Assembly (NCBI GenBank): GCA_965262785.1
Contig: OZ253559.1
Location: 2,542,001 to 2,606,000 of the forward strand
Direction: 5' to 3'
Length of the DNA: 64,000 bases
From: G965218495 sp965262785
Lineage (GTDB): Bacteria; Bacteroidota; Rhodothermia; Rhodothermales; Bin80
Shown in pieces: positions 46,028 to 54,602 of the stretch. A program made the translations under genes and the position numbers. Under the pieces are notes generated by a model. The model saw only the letters and a list, made by a program, of their open reading frames with translations. It did no database searches and had not been told where the DNA came from. Each line of letters begins with the position of its first letter. Within the stretch, counting starts at the first letter, position 1.

Positions 46028-46781
46028 TATCGGGATGGCATTGCTTTGTGCGGGATGGGCATGGGCCCAGGAGCGTGCAATGGTAGCGGTAGAAACCAAC
46101 TATCCGGATGCCATCGTCTACATCGACTCCATGCGCATGGGTCCGGCAAACTGGCGCACATTTGCTGCGACGGCTGGCCGCCATACGTTACGCCTTCTCG
46201 CGCCGGGCGAGGCGGCATGGTCGATCGAGCCCGTAGAGCAGGAAGTTACACTGACGCCTGGGGACACTACGCACGCATCGTTATTCTTTCCACTTTACCA
46301 CCGAATTGAGTCTCTGCCCTTGGGTGCTACGGTCTATCTGCGCGAAGAGCAAGGGCGCACGGCCTTGGGCAAGACGCCCGTAACGTATCCTGCACCCGCG
46401 ACTACGAAGGGCAGCTTTGTCGTCGAGCTGTTTGGATACAGGGTGCACGAAGTTGTCCCGGGTCGTGATGTCTGGAATCGCTACGTGATCCAGATGCAGC
46501 CCTTGTACGATAGTAGTGCCCCCGACGTCCTGCCGCAGGTGCAGTCGCACAAGCGCCGCCGGTGGATTGATGCCGCCGCCGCAGGCCTTGTGGTGGCAGG
46601 CGGCATCCTGACCGTACACCATAAATTCAAGGCGGACCGCCTGAACGACAACTACCAGGCCACCGGTGACCCAGATCTGCGCCCGCGCATCGCCCGTCTG
46701 GACGACCGTGCCGCCATAGCGCTAGCTGGCATGCAAGTCGGCCTTGTAACGATCGGCGTGCGTTTCTACCTTAGGAGGTAA
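46011..46781 (+). CDS. exported PEGA-domain-like protein
   Basis: Protein of 256 residues with signal peptide (SIGMALLCAGWAWAQ). Residues about 23-95 resemble a PEGA-type domain (AMVAVETNYPDAIVYIDSMRMG, HTLRLLAPG), and a second copy-like region (LGATVYLREEQ, GKTPVTYPAP, FVVELFGYRVHEV) follows. A hydrophobic helix (WIDAAAAGLVVAGGILTV) near residue 190 and a last hydrophobic stretch near the C-terminus would anchor it. PEGA domains are found in surface or S-layer-linked proteins; the role is unknown. It starts inside the propeller lipoprotein gene. Confidence 0.7.
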   Translation: MKQLSSIGMALLCAGWAWAQERAMVAVETNYPDAIVYIDSMRMGPANWRTFAATAGRHTLRLLAPGEAAWSIEPVEQEVTLTPGDTTHASLFFPLYHRIESLPLGATVYLREEQGRTALGKTPVTYPAPATTKGSFVVELFGYRVHEVVPGRDVWNRYVIQMQPLYDSSAPDVLPQVQSHKRRRWIDAAAAGLVVAGGILTVHHKFKADRLNDNYQATGDPDLRPRIARLDDRAAIALAGMQVGLVTIGVRFYLRR

Positions 46782-46837
46782 CCGAATTGCGACACGCTGC
46801 GTACGACCGGATGACTGAACAGACCTAGCAAGTTGTC

Positions 46838-47356
46838 ATGATTGATATCCTGATTCTGGCTATCGTCGTGGTCAGCATTCTGGCGGGGTTTGTCTCCGGT
46901 CTTGTGCGTCAGGTGGTAGGCCTGGCGGGATTGCTGATTGCAGTGGCGCTGGGCATAAAATTTGCGAGTCCTGCAGGCGAAGCCGTAGCGTCTGTCTTGG
47001 GTTTGGCAGAAGGTTATGCGCAATGGTTTGGCTTTATTGTGGTGTTTATTGGCGTATATGTTGCAGCCTTGATTGCTGCACGCATAGGTATGTCAATGGT
47101 CAAGACCCTCCAGATTTCAGGCATTAATCGGATTGCAGGCGGCATCTTTGGTGGTCTCAAGTCCATCGTGTTTATTGGGGTCCTGCTTACGGTGCTGGCT
47201 ACTCTGGAATTTCCAACGGAAAATATGCGCAGCAATTCAAGGCTTTACGCGCCACTGATGGAAGCATCTGAGGCGGCATGGAATTACTTTGGCGATCAGC
47301 TAGTTGATAGGCTTGACTTTTCCGATCCTGCGGAGTCAGTGCAGGAAACACCTTGA
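46838..47356 (+). CDS. CvpA family membrane protein
   Basis: Inner-membrane protein of 172 residues with four hydrophobic helices. The start MIDILILAIVVVSILAGFVSGLVRQ and the central GINRIAGGIFGGLKSIVFIG are characteristic of the CvpA/colicin V production family, which in other bacteria contributes to envelope homeostasis. It lies between the PEGA gene and sbcC, 10 bases before the latter. Confidence 0.9.
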   Translation: MIDILILAIVVVSILAGFVSGLVRQVVGLAGLLIAVALGIKFASPAGEAVASVLGLAEGYAQWFGFIVVFIGVYVAALIAARIGMSMVKTLQISGINRIAGGIFGGLKSIVFIGVLLTVLATLEFPTENMRSNSRLYAPLMEASEAAWNYFGDQLVDRLDFSDPAESVQETP

Positions 47357-47366
47357 GTAGGGGCGG

Positions 47367-50300
47367 ATGGTTCCCGTTTCGCTTCGTCTGAAAAACTTCA
47401 TGAGTTACGGCACCGAGGTGCCGCAACTGGACTTTGAGCTGTTCCATACCGCGTGCCTTTCGGGCGACAATGGCCAGGGCAAGTCGGCGCTTTTGGACGC
47501 GATCACGTGGGCACTATGGGGAAAGGCGCGCAAGGCGGCAGGACGCCTTAGCCCTTCACAGGACCTACTACGCATCGGGCACGACGAAATGCAAGTCGAG
47601 CTCGTGTTTGACCTTGACCACGCACGTTACCGGGTGATACGCACGTATCTCGGCTCGCGAGGACGATCATTCCTCGAATTGCACGCCTGCAGCCCGGAAG
47701 ATCAGCAGTACAAGTCGCTGAGCGGCACAGGAATATCGCAGACGCAGAAGGTCATCACCGACGTTATTGGGCTTGACTATGACACCTTCATTAATTCTGC
47801 GCTTCTGTTGCAGGGCCGAAGCGACGAATTCGCAAACCGCTCTCCTGGCAATCGCAAGGAAATCCTCGCCCGCATTCTCAACTTGGGGCGCTACGAGGAG
47901 CTGCGACGAATGGCATCGGACAAAGCCAAAGAGGCAAATCAAGCCGCGGGGCAGGCGGATGCAGATGTCGAACGGATTAGCAGGTCACTAGAGAGCGAGC
48001 CCAAGTGGGTGGCGGAGCAGAAATCGCTGCGGCGTACAATTCAGGAAAAGGAAGAATCTATTGCCAGTGTGAGAAGTCGGGAAACCGAGCTCATTGGCCG
48101 TCTGGCTCAGCTCGAAGGCCTTCGTGATCAGGTGGACCGTCTGCAGACGGAACTTTCGGTTGCCGACGAGCGCTTGCAGGAATACGCCGGTGATGCAGCA
48201 GCAATTAAGGCCAGCATTGAAGAAGCAGAGGCGCTTGTGCGAAGGGCGGATGCCATAAAGCGCAACCATCTCCACATGCTCTCCCTCCAGAAAGAGCGAC
48301 AGCAATTGGATGAACTCGGCCAGATTCACCTTGGGATCGAACGCGAGCGCGAACAGAAACTCCGGCAGCTTACGGAGCGCCGCCACAAAGCGGAAATCCA
48401 GCTGAAAGGACTGAGCAGCCAGTTGAGTGTCAGCAGGCGTGATCTGCAGGAAGTGAATCACGCTGAGGAAGAGCTGCCACGCATCAGGCGCAGGCTGGAG
48501 GCGGTCACGGCGGCGGCTCGCCGGGAATCCGTGATGCGGAAGGAAAAGGCGCGCGTAGAGCAGCTTAAGGAAAAGGCGCGCAAGGCCAGCAACAGCATCG
48601 AAAACCAGCGCAGTGTTCTCCTGAGCCGCATGTCGGCGGTGAAAATGCGCAGGGAGCAGCTTGCGGGTTTCATAGGAAGCGCTGAAATGCTTGCCACGCG
48701 GCAGCGAACGCTGCAACGCAAGGCTGCGCGCTACCAAGAATGCACTGAGACAAGAGAGGCCACACGCGAGGAAGGAATTACGGTCGCGGGTGAGCTGAGC
48801 AGTGCGCAGGGCCGAAGGCAGGGGCGTGAAGAGCAACGCGATAAAGCGCGTCAGCAGCTCGACTACCTCAGTATGGAATCCGACGGCAAGTGCCCGACTT
48901 GTGGCACGCAACTGACGCCTGGTCACCGGGCACAAGTGCACGCTGAGTTGCATGCGGAAATTTCCAGTCAATCAGAATTGCTGGAGCAGGAAAGGCGGCT
49001 AGAAGTCCAATTGATAAAGCGGCGAACAAGGCTTGTGGAACGATGGAAAGTGCAGAACAGTGAGGTCATGGCCATTGAAGAGGCACAGGTCGAGCTCGCC
49101 GGCGTAGTGGAGCGCCTGGCTCAGCAAGAGCAGTACAAACAGGCGCTTGCAGAAGAGGACGCCAAACTAACGTCATTCCGCCAGCAGCTCAAAGAGGAAG
49201 ACTTCGCGCAGGAGGCCCGTACCACGCTGACAGTGCTGGCGCAGGTGCTAAAGAAAGCCGATTTCGACGAACGTGAGTTTGAAGGGGTCCGCCACGAGGC
49301 GGCGCAATCGCAGCGGTATACGGAGTTGATGGCCAAGACCAGGCTGCAGATTGCACGCAAAGCTCCGCTGGTGCGGGACATAAAGCGCTTGGAAGAAGAG
49401 GAGTTAGAGTTGCGCAAGCGACTTGACGACGGAATGCTATTCGGTAAGCTACTAGCAACCATTCGGCACTTGGAGGCTCAGCTCAAAACCGTGGGGTATG
49501 ATCCGGCCAGGCTTTACGCCGCAAAGCAAGAGCTTGAGTCGCTCAAAGATGCCGGCGAGGAGATGACGCGCCTTGCTACGGCCCTGGGAGATCGTGAGAA
49601 ACTGAAGAATCGTTTGGATGCAACGCGGACACGAGTCCATAAGGCTACCTTGGAACGCGAAGCGAAGGCGAACCAGGTCCACCAAATCAGTGCCAGAATG
49701 GAGGGCATGCAAGAGTCTGAAACCCAATTGCGGCAGTGCCAAAAAGAAAGGGACAGGCTCGAAGGCGAGTTGAATGCGCTTCGCGTGCAGTATGGCGAGG
49801 TGAGCGAGAAGCTTGCAACCGCCGCTCTGCAGCGTAAGCAGCTCAAGAAGCTTAGGAAGGAGCACAGGAACTTCAAAACAGACGCTCAGCACTATTCATA
49901 TCTCATGCAGGCATTTGGCAAGCATGGCATTCCGTCGATGATTATTGAAGAGACGCTACCGGACATTGAACAACGCGCCGGAAGCCTTCTGGAACGCCTG
50001 ACCGATGGCAAGATGTCAATCCGTATTGACACGCTGCGCAGCAAGAAGAAAGGCGGTACCATTGAGACGCTTGACATCAAGGTCAATGACGAGCTTGGTG
50101 AATATCGCGCTTACGAAACGTTTTCCGGAGGAGAGGCCTACCGAGTTAACTTTGCGCTCCGTATCGCACTGTCGCAGCTGCTGGCTGCACGCAATGGTGT
50201 GCGGATGCGTTTGCTGGTAGTAGACGAGGGCTTCGGTACGCAGGACCAAAGTGGTGTGCGCAACTTGCTGCAGGCGATCGCCGAGGTAAGGAGTGAATTC

Positions 50301-50414
50301 GACAAGATTTTGGTAATCACACATATTCCAGAAGTGAAAGAGGTTTTTCCTGTTCGCATCGAAGTAAAGAAAGACCCCGTTGCTGGAAGCCGCTTCGAGA
50401 TGATTGGAGTGTAG
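47367..50414 (+). CDS. sbcC: SbcC/Rad50-type SMC-like ATPase
   Basis: DNA double-strand-break and hairpin processing ATPase of 1015 residues. The N-terminal FMSYG and Walker A GDNGQGKSALLDAITWALWG (near residue 35) are followed by a Q-loop LLQGRSDEFANRSPGNRKEIL. Two long coiled-coil arms surround a zinc hook CPTCG near residue 510. The C-terminal signature FSGGEAYRVNFALRIALSQL and Walker B LLVVDEGFGTQD (near residue 950) complete the head. Its usual nuclease partner SbcD is not in this window. It starts 10 bases after cvpA. Confidence 0.93.
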   Translation: MVPVSLRLKNFMSYGTEVPQLDFELFHTACLSGDNGQGKSALLDAITWALWGKARKAAGRLSPSQDLLRIGHDEMQVELVFDLDHARYRVIRTYLGSRGRSFLELHACSPEDQQYKSLSGTGISQTQKVITDVIGLDYDTFINSALLLQGRSDEFANRSPGNRKEILARILNLGRYEELRRMASDKAKEANQAAGQADADVERISRSLESEPKWVAEQKSLRRTIQEKEESIASVRSRETELIGRLAQLEGLRDQVDRLQTELSVADERLQEYAGDAAAIKASIEEAEALVRRADAIKRNHLHMLSLQKERQQLDELGQIHLGIEREREQKLRQLTERRHKAEIQLKGLSSQLSVSRRDLQEVNHAEEELPRIRRRLEAVTAAARRESVMRKEKARVEQLKEKARKASNSIENQRSVLLSRMSAVKMRREQLAGFIGSAEMLATRQRTLQRKAARYQECTETREATREEGITVAGELSSAQGRRQGREEQRDKARQQLDYLSMESDGKCPTCGTQLTPGHRAQVHAELHAEISSQSELLEQERRLEVQLIKRRTRLVERWKVQNSEVMAIEEAQVELAGVVERLAQQEQYKQALAEEDAKLTSFRQQLKEEDFAQEARTTLTVLAQVLKKADFDEREFEGVRHEAAQSQRYTELMAKTRLQIARKAPLVRDIKRLEEEELELRKRLDDGMLFGKLLATIRHLEAQLKTVGYDPARLYAAKQELESLKDAGEEMTRLATALGDREKLKNRLDATRTRVHKATLEREAKANQVHQISARMEGMQESETQLRQCQKERDRLEGELNALRVQYGEVSEKLATAALQRKQLKKLRKEHRNFKTDAQHYSYLMQAFGKHGIPSMIIEETLPDIEQRAGSLLERLTDGKMSIRIDTLRSKKKGGTIETLDIKVNDELGEYRAYETFSGGEAYRVNFALRIALSQLLAARNGVRMRLLVVDEGFGTQDQSGVRNLLQAIAEVRSEFDKILVITHIPEVKEVFPVRIEVKKDPVAGSRFEMIGV

Positions 50415-50542
50415 ATTAATTTTGCATGGTGCAGCGCACTCGGCTTGGGTGATCCTGCAGATGCCTTGAGCTTGGCGTTGCAGCGCGGCCGAAACATGCA
50501 CGGCTTAACGCTGTTAGTCACATAGGGCTTCTACAATGTATT

Positions 50543-50550
50543 CCTAATAT
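50543..50550. repeat. 8-bp target-site duplication of IS copy B (left)
   Basis: CCTAATAT directly left of the IS end at 50551 and again at 51957-51964. It differs from the duplication of copy A, so the two insertions were separate events. Confidence 0.93.
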
Positions 50551-51956
50551 GGCTCTTCCCCTAATTAGATGGGTGCAGTGTTGTATTCAACGGGAAACGA
50601 AATGAGATGATGCGGATTCATACCCGCTTCTTGTCTGTTTCAAGGCCATCAACACGATGGCGCACACGTTCTCTAACCCCAGCAGCGATATGTCACAACT
50701 AAAGACTGATATCGGTTGCCTCTTGGGCATCCAGGCTCCCTGGAAGGTTTCCGAGGTGACGTTTGCGCATGAGGCGCAAGAAGTCCGGATTCATGTAGCT
50801 TGCGAGGACGGCCATCAGCTGCCTTGCCCGGAGTGCGGCTCGGCGTCTCCGGGCTACGACCACCGTCGTCGGCAATGGCGTCACCTGGATTTGTGCGAGT
50901 ATCGCACCATGGTGGTTGCGGAACTTCCCCGCGTGGAATGTCCGGAGCATGGAGTGCGCACCGTGTCGGTTCCGTGGGCGGAACCTATGTCACGGTTCAC
51001 TGCAGGGTTTGAGACGCTGGTGATTGATTGGCTGCAGGAGGCGAGTGTATCGGCGGTGTCTCGTCTGATGGGGGTGAGCTGGAATGCGATAGACGGGATC
51101 ATGCAGCGCGCGGTGCAACGCGGCCTTGCGCGGAGGAAGGAACGGAATGTAGCCCATATTGGCGTGGATGAGACCTCTTTTCGCAAGCGCCATGCGTATG
51201 TCACCATTGTTTCGGATGCAAAGGCGGGTACGGTGCTGCATGTGGGCGAAGACCGTAAGAAAGAAACACTTACGCGTTGGTATGCTGGGCTCACTTTGGA
51301 GCAACTGGAGGGCATCGAGAGTGTCAGCATGGACATGTGGCCGGCCTACATCAACGCCACGCTGGAGCATGTGCCAGAGGCGCAACGGAAGGTGGCCTTT
51401 GACAAATTCCACGTGGTGAAATGTCTGGGAGTTGCCGTGGACAAGGTTCGGCGCCAGGAGCACCGGGCATTGATGAAGGAAGGCCTGGAAGACCTCAAGG
51501 GAACCAAGTATGATTGGTTGACTCACCCGGCCAACATGTCTGGTAAGCAGAAGGCGCGCTTCCAGCGGTTGCGTACCAGCACGTTGAAGACGGCCCGCGC
51601 GTGGGCTATCAAGGAAATGGCCCTGCAGTTGTGGCACTATGTCCACCGCACATGGGCGCGTAAGGGTTGGGAGCGATGGTTGTCGTGGGCCATGCGGTGT
51701 CGGCTGGACCCGGTCAAGGCAGCCGCCAGAACCATCAAAACACACCTGTGGGGTATCCTCAATGCGATCATCCTGAAGGTGAGCAATGGCCCTGCGGAAG
51801 GCATCAACAGCCGGATCAAAACAATCAAAGTGCGCAGTAGGGGTTTCCGCAACAAATGGCGATTTGCTAATGCCATTTACTTTCACCTCGGAGGCCTAGA
51901 TCTATACCCCGAAAGCGTCCGCAGGTGAGCTTACCCACTAAAAGAGGGGTAGAGCC
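50551..51956 (+). mobile_element. ISL3-family insertion sequence, copy B (1406 bp)
   Basis: Second complete copy of the element at 9626-11031, here in the opposite orientation. Ends (GGCTCTTCCCC and the complement of GGCTCTACCCC), total length and transposase product are the same. The 8-bp direct repeat CCTAATAT flanks it. It lies between sbcC and the MerR regulator, 76 bases upstream of the latter's start, so it probably separates that regulator from its original promoter or supplies a new one. Confidence 0.95.
50657..51928 (+). CDS. ISL3-family transposase (copy B)
   Basis: Identical in protein sequence to the copy A transposase (423 residues). All catalytic-domain blocks (GVDETSFRKRH, SMDMWPAY, GPAEGINSRIK) are present and the frame is intact, so this copy could also mobilise copy A. 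Confidence 0.95.
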   Translation: MAHTFSNPSSDMSQLKTDIGCLLGIQAPWKVSEVTFAHEAQEVRIHVACEDGHQLPCPECGSASPGYDHRRRQWRHLDLCEYRTMVVAELPRVECPEHGVRTVSVPWAEPMSRFTAGFETLVIDWLQEASVSAVSRLMGVSWNAIDGIMQRAVQRGLARRKERNVAHIGVDETSFRKRHAYVTIVSDAKAGTVLHVGEDRKKETLTRWYAGLTLEQLEGIESVSMDMWPAYINATLEHVPEAQRKVAFDKFHVVKCLGVAVDKVRRQEHRALMKEGLEDLKGTKYDWLTHPANMSGKQKARFQRLRTSTLKTARAWAIKEMALQLWHYVHRTWARKGWERWLSWAMRCRLDPVKAAARTIKTHLWGILNAIILKVSNGPAEGINSRIKTIKVRSRGFRNKWRFANAIYFHLGGLDLYPESVRR

Positions 51957-52017
51957 CCTAATATGGCCCTTGTAAGTTGAACTACGACGATATTCCGGTT
52001 CGAACAAAACACTAGCT

Positions 52018-52023
52018 GAGGAG
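52018..52023 (+). promoter_or_regulatory. Ribosome-binding site for the GTG start of the MerR gene
   Basis: GAGGAG, 9 bases before GTG 52033; it supports this non-ATG start. Confidence 0.7.
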
Positions 52024-52032
52024 AAGCGGTCA

Positions 52033-52374
52033 GTGAATAGTCCTGTAGGGATCAAGAAGCTATACTATTCAATCGGCGAAATTGCAGCGATTGTAGGGGA
52101 AGAGCCACACGTGTTGCGTTTCTGGGAATCAGAGTTTGACCAATTGAAGCCACGTAGGAACAGGGCGGGCCGACGCATCTACACGAAAGACGACTTGCTG
52201 ATGGTAGAGCGTATATGGCATTTGCTGAAGGTGGAAAAATACACGCTTGAAGGGGCAAAGCAGGTGTTGCAGCGTGAAGGCGGCCTGCGCGGTCGCGACG
52301 AGTTGCGTCGAGAATTGCAGCGGCTACGTGCCTTTCTGGAGAACATTGCGCGCCAGTTGAGTGTTGATAAATAG
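52033..52374 (+). CDS. MerR family transcriptional regulator
   Basis: Short MerR-type regulator of 113 residues. The winged-helix domain is complete: YYSIGEIAAIVGEEPHVLRFWESEF, then LKPRRNRAGRRIYTKDDLLMVERI and LLKVEKYTLEGAKQVL. The C-terminal part is only a charged helix (DELRRELQRLRAFLENIA), so no metal or drug-binding domain is visible; this form is common in Bacteroidota. The stop lies just 2 bases before the tRNA-Pro gene. An ISL3-type element sits immediately upstream. Confidence 0.92.
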   Translation: MNSPVGIKKLYYSIGEIAAIVGEEPHVLRFWESEFDQLKPRRNRAGRRIYTKDDLLMVERIWHLLKVEKYTLEGAKQVLQREGGLRGRDELRRELQRLRAFLENIARQLSVDK

Positions 52375-52376
52375 TA

Positions 52377-52453
52377 CGGGACGTAGCGCAGCCAGGTAGC
52401 GCACTTCAATGGGGTTGAAGGGGTCGCGAGTTCGAATCTCGCCGTCCCGACCA
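52377..52453 (+). tRNA. tRNA-Pro (anticodon GGG)
   Basis: A 77-base cloverleaf including an encoded CCA. Acceptor arms CGGGACG and CGTCCCG pair fully, the D stem is GCGC/GCGC, the anticodon stem CTTCA/TGAAG encloses ATGGGGT with anticodon GGG, and the T loop carries GTTCGAATC. It starts 2 bases after the MerR stop, so the two probably share a transcript or the tRNA promoter lies inside the MerR gene. Confidence 0.95.
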
Positions 52454-52670
52454 AGGTAGATATTCGCGGCGACAGGCACATGAAGGAAGCTACGCGTCTT
52501 GAGGCAGGGATAGTTTTGGTGGCACGGCGGCATTTGCGCGCACCTGTGGCTTTGCCGCAGGAACACACGGCTCAGCGCTCCCCGCTTGGTCGAAGGTGGA
52601 TACGTATGGCAGGACGCTGGCAGACTAGGTAAAATTCGTAGATTAGGGCATAGTTCAACATAGCATAGGG

Positions 52671-53702
52671 ATGTCTGACAAGGCGCTTACGGCGGCGCAA
52701 AAGTCCTTTGTTAGCGACGTGAAGGCTTGGAGAGAGGCGAGTGGGCTTTCGCTGATAGAATTGTCCCGCAAGACGATGATCAATGTGGAGACTCTTGCCG
52801 AGTTCGAGCGCACGGGCCACTTCAGCAATCCGGTATTCAACAGGGTCTACCTGCGATCTTTGGCCGGCTCCTATGCCAAGTGTGTGGCCTTGGATGTATC
52901 GGCGATGCACGTGGCGCTTGACCAAACGCTCAACAATGACTATGACGGCGCGCTGGGGCGCCGCTTGCGTGGAGTGGAGGTAGAGGTTCCCCAAGAGCCT
53001 GAGCCGAGTTCCGATTCAAAACCCAAGCCAGCAGACGCGCCTGTACTGGAATCCTCGCCGAGTTCGCCAAAAGACGAGACACCTGTACAGGTCCAAGAAC
53101 CCCACAAGGCGGAAGCTGAGCCCCATGAGCCCGAGACGCCGATAGAAAGTCCTCACCGTGGCGTACGCAATCCACTTCGACGGTATAGAAGCTACCGCCG
53201 TTCAACCAGAAATGGAATTGGATCCAGAGTGGTGGGCATCGCAATTGTGGCCCTGGTAGTGGTCATCGTAGTAATATTGTTTGTTCTGTCCCTCGGCCAG
53301 AAATCTGCGAATCCCTTAGGAGTCCTGCAGCCCGTGGCGCCAGCAGGTACCGTGGAGGAGGTTGCAGCGCTACCGAGCAGAGTGCTGCCGGACTCGTTCT
53401 ACGTAATCGTCCATGCCGCTCACCAGAAAGTTGAAGGCATTGCCGTAGAGGCCGACGGAGCGTACTCTTTTCGGTGTTGGATTGAGCTGGATGCTGCCAA
53501 GGCCTTTGTTGCCTCGGACTCCTTGGAGCTAGGTAGCCAGCTCAACCGCATTCGGCTGTATGTGGATGGCTACGAGATACCCACTGACACCGCGCGAGGC
53601 TCGTTCATTCTAAGCCGCTCTTTTCTTGAGTCTGCGGACCTGCTAGCGGCGATGCCTCCCATGAGTATCGACACAGTCGATAGAGCAACAGTCAGCTGCT
53701 AG
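52671..53702 (+). CDS. RodZ-like helix-turn-helix membrane protein
   Basis: Bitopic inner-membrane protein of 343 residues. The N-terminal cytoplasmic part has an HTH_25-type domain (WREASGLSLIELSRKTMINVETLAEFE, FNRVYLRSLAGSYAKCV). A Pro/Glu/Ser-rich linker (residues about 105-165) leads to a basic stretch and one transmembrane helix (VVGIAIVALVVVIVVILFVLSL, near residues 185-207). The periplasmic C-terminus ends in a beta-type domain similar to DUF4115 of RodZ. RodZ links MreB to the cell-shape machinery; no mre genes are in the window. It overlaps the convergent ROK gene by 11 bases. Confidence 0.83.
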   Translation: MSDKALTAAQKSFVSDVKAWREASGLSLIELSRKTMINVETLAEFERTGHFSNPVFNRVYLRSLAGSYAKCVALDVSAMHVALDQTLNNDYDGALGRRLRGVEVEVPQEPEPSSDSKPKPADAPVLESSPSSPKDETPVQVQEPHKAEAEPHEPETPIESPHRGVRNPLRRYRSYRRSTRNGIGSRVVGIAIVALVVVIVVILFVLSLGQKSANPLGVLQPVAPAGTVEEVAALPSRVLPDSFYVIVHAAHQKVEGIAVEADGAYSFRCWIELDAAKAFVASDSLELGSQLNRIRLYVDGYEIPTDTARGSFILSRSFLESADLLAAMPPMSIDTVDRATVSC

Positions 53703-54600
53703 CGTCAGCGGCCATCAACAGCGCGCCTATCAGTGGTGCGTCATGTTCTAGTGCGGCGGGTACCACCAAGGGAGGGAACGGCAGCACGCGGCGCAGCACC
53801 GTTTGGATTCGGTCGGTTACGCGCTCCTGGTTCAACCCGATCGATCCTCCCAGGATAAGCCGATCAGGATCAACAATGCTCCCTATCGCCACGGCGGCCT
53901 GCGCCAGATAGTCCTCAGCGCGTCGCACCAAGCGCTCTGCGTTGGAATTGCCCCGACCAGCAGCCGCAAAAACCAGCTCCGCGTCCACGCGACCGCCGGT
54001 GATTGTCGCCCATTGCTCCGCCAGACCCATGCCGGCCGCAGTGCGTTCCAAGCACCCGTTGGGTTTCCAGTGACGATCAAGATGGACAGGATCAGGAATA
54101 ATGTTGCCAATCTCTCCAGCGGAGTGATGAGCACCTTCAATCAATTGTCCCCCGATGACTATCCCCGCAGAGACCCCGGTGCTGATCGTCATGTAGACCA
54201 GAGAATGGCATCCCAGTCCCGCTCCATAGGTCGCTTCGGCTATAGCTGCGGCGTTGACGTCGTTGCCTACTCGGACAGGAACCTTGAGCCGGACTTCGAG
54301 AAGGTTCGCTAGAGGGACCTCCACCCAGCCCGGAAGGTTAGCCGCATCAAGTACTATGCCACGCTGTGCATCTGTCATGCCAGGCACGGCACAACCTACT
54401 GCGCACAGACGCCCCTGGCTCGCGGCGCTCAGGCAGCTCGACACAGCACGCGTCACTAGCGCCACAAGGGGTTCCACACCCGGCTTGGGAGTTGGCGAGG
54501 TGCGCCTTGCAAGGATGTGGCTGGGCGCCTGCAGTTGAGCAAGCGCTACGCGGGTATTTGTACCCCCGATATCAACACCGGCAATAAGGGGTGAAGGCAC
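53692..54600 (-). CDS. ROK family sugar kinase, probable glucokinase
   Basis: ROK-fold protein of 302 residues. Phosphate loop AGVDIGGTNTRVAL, catalytic-Asp segment VRVGNDVNAAAIAEATYGAG near residue 110, and ISTGVSAGIVIGGQLIEGAHHSAGEIGNI near 140 are intact. The zinc-binding part is degenerate: only GCLE remains of the usual CxCGxxGCLE. It lies 2 bases downstream of the DUF1080 gene on the same strand, so glucose freed by 3-keto-glycoside breakdown would be a sensible substrate. A ROK-type regulator is unlikely because there is no N-terminal DNA-binding domain. Confidence 0.83.
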   Translation of the reverse strand: MPSPLIAGVDIGGTNTRVALAQLQAPSHILARRTSPTPKPGVEPLVALVTRAVSSCLSAASQGRLCAVGCAVPGMTDAQRGIVLDAANLPGWVEVPLANLLEVRLKVPVRVGNDVNAAAIAEATYGAGLGCHSLVYMTISTGVSAGIVIGGQLIEGAHHSAGEIGNIIPDPVHLDRHWKPNGCLERTAAGMGLAEQWATITGGRVDAELVFAAAGRGNSNAERLVRRAEDYLAQAAVAIGSIVDPDRLILGGSIGLNQERVTDRIQTVLRRVLPFPPLVVPAALEHDAPLIGALLMAADASS

Positions 54601-54602
54601 CT

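Noticed and set aside
47988..48971. 327-codon minus-strand ORF in the coiled-coil part of sbcC
   Set aside because: Antisense reading of a repetitive coiled-coil; Leu/Phe-rich and without start signal.
50990..51886. 298-codon ORF opposite the ISL3 transposase (also 9696-10592 in copy A)
   Set aside because: Mirror frame of a clearly coding transposase; no known domain and present only because the transposase is intact.
9626..51956. Composite transposon formed by the two IS copies
   Set aside because: Each copy has its own, different 8-bp duplication (CTTTTTCT and CCTAATAT), so they inserted independently; the 39.5 kb between them is ordinary core genome.
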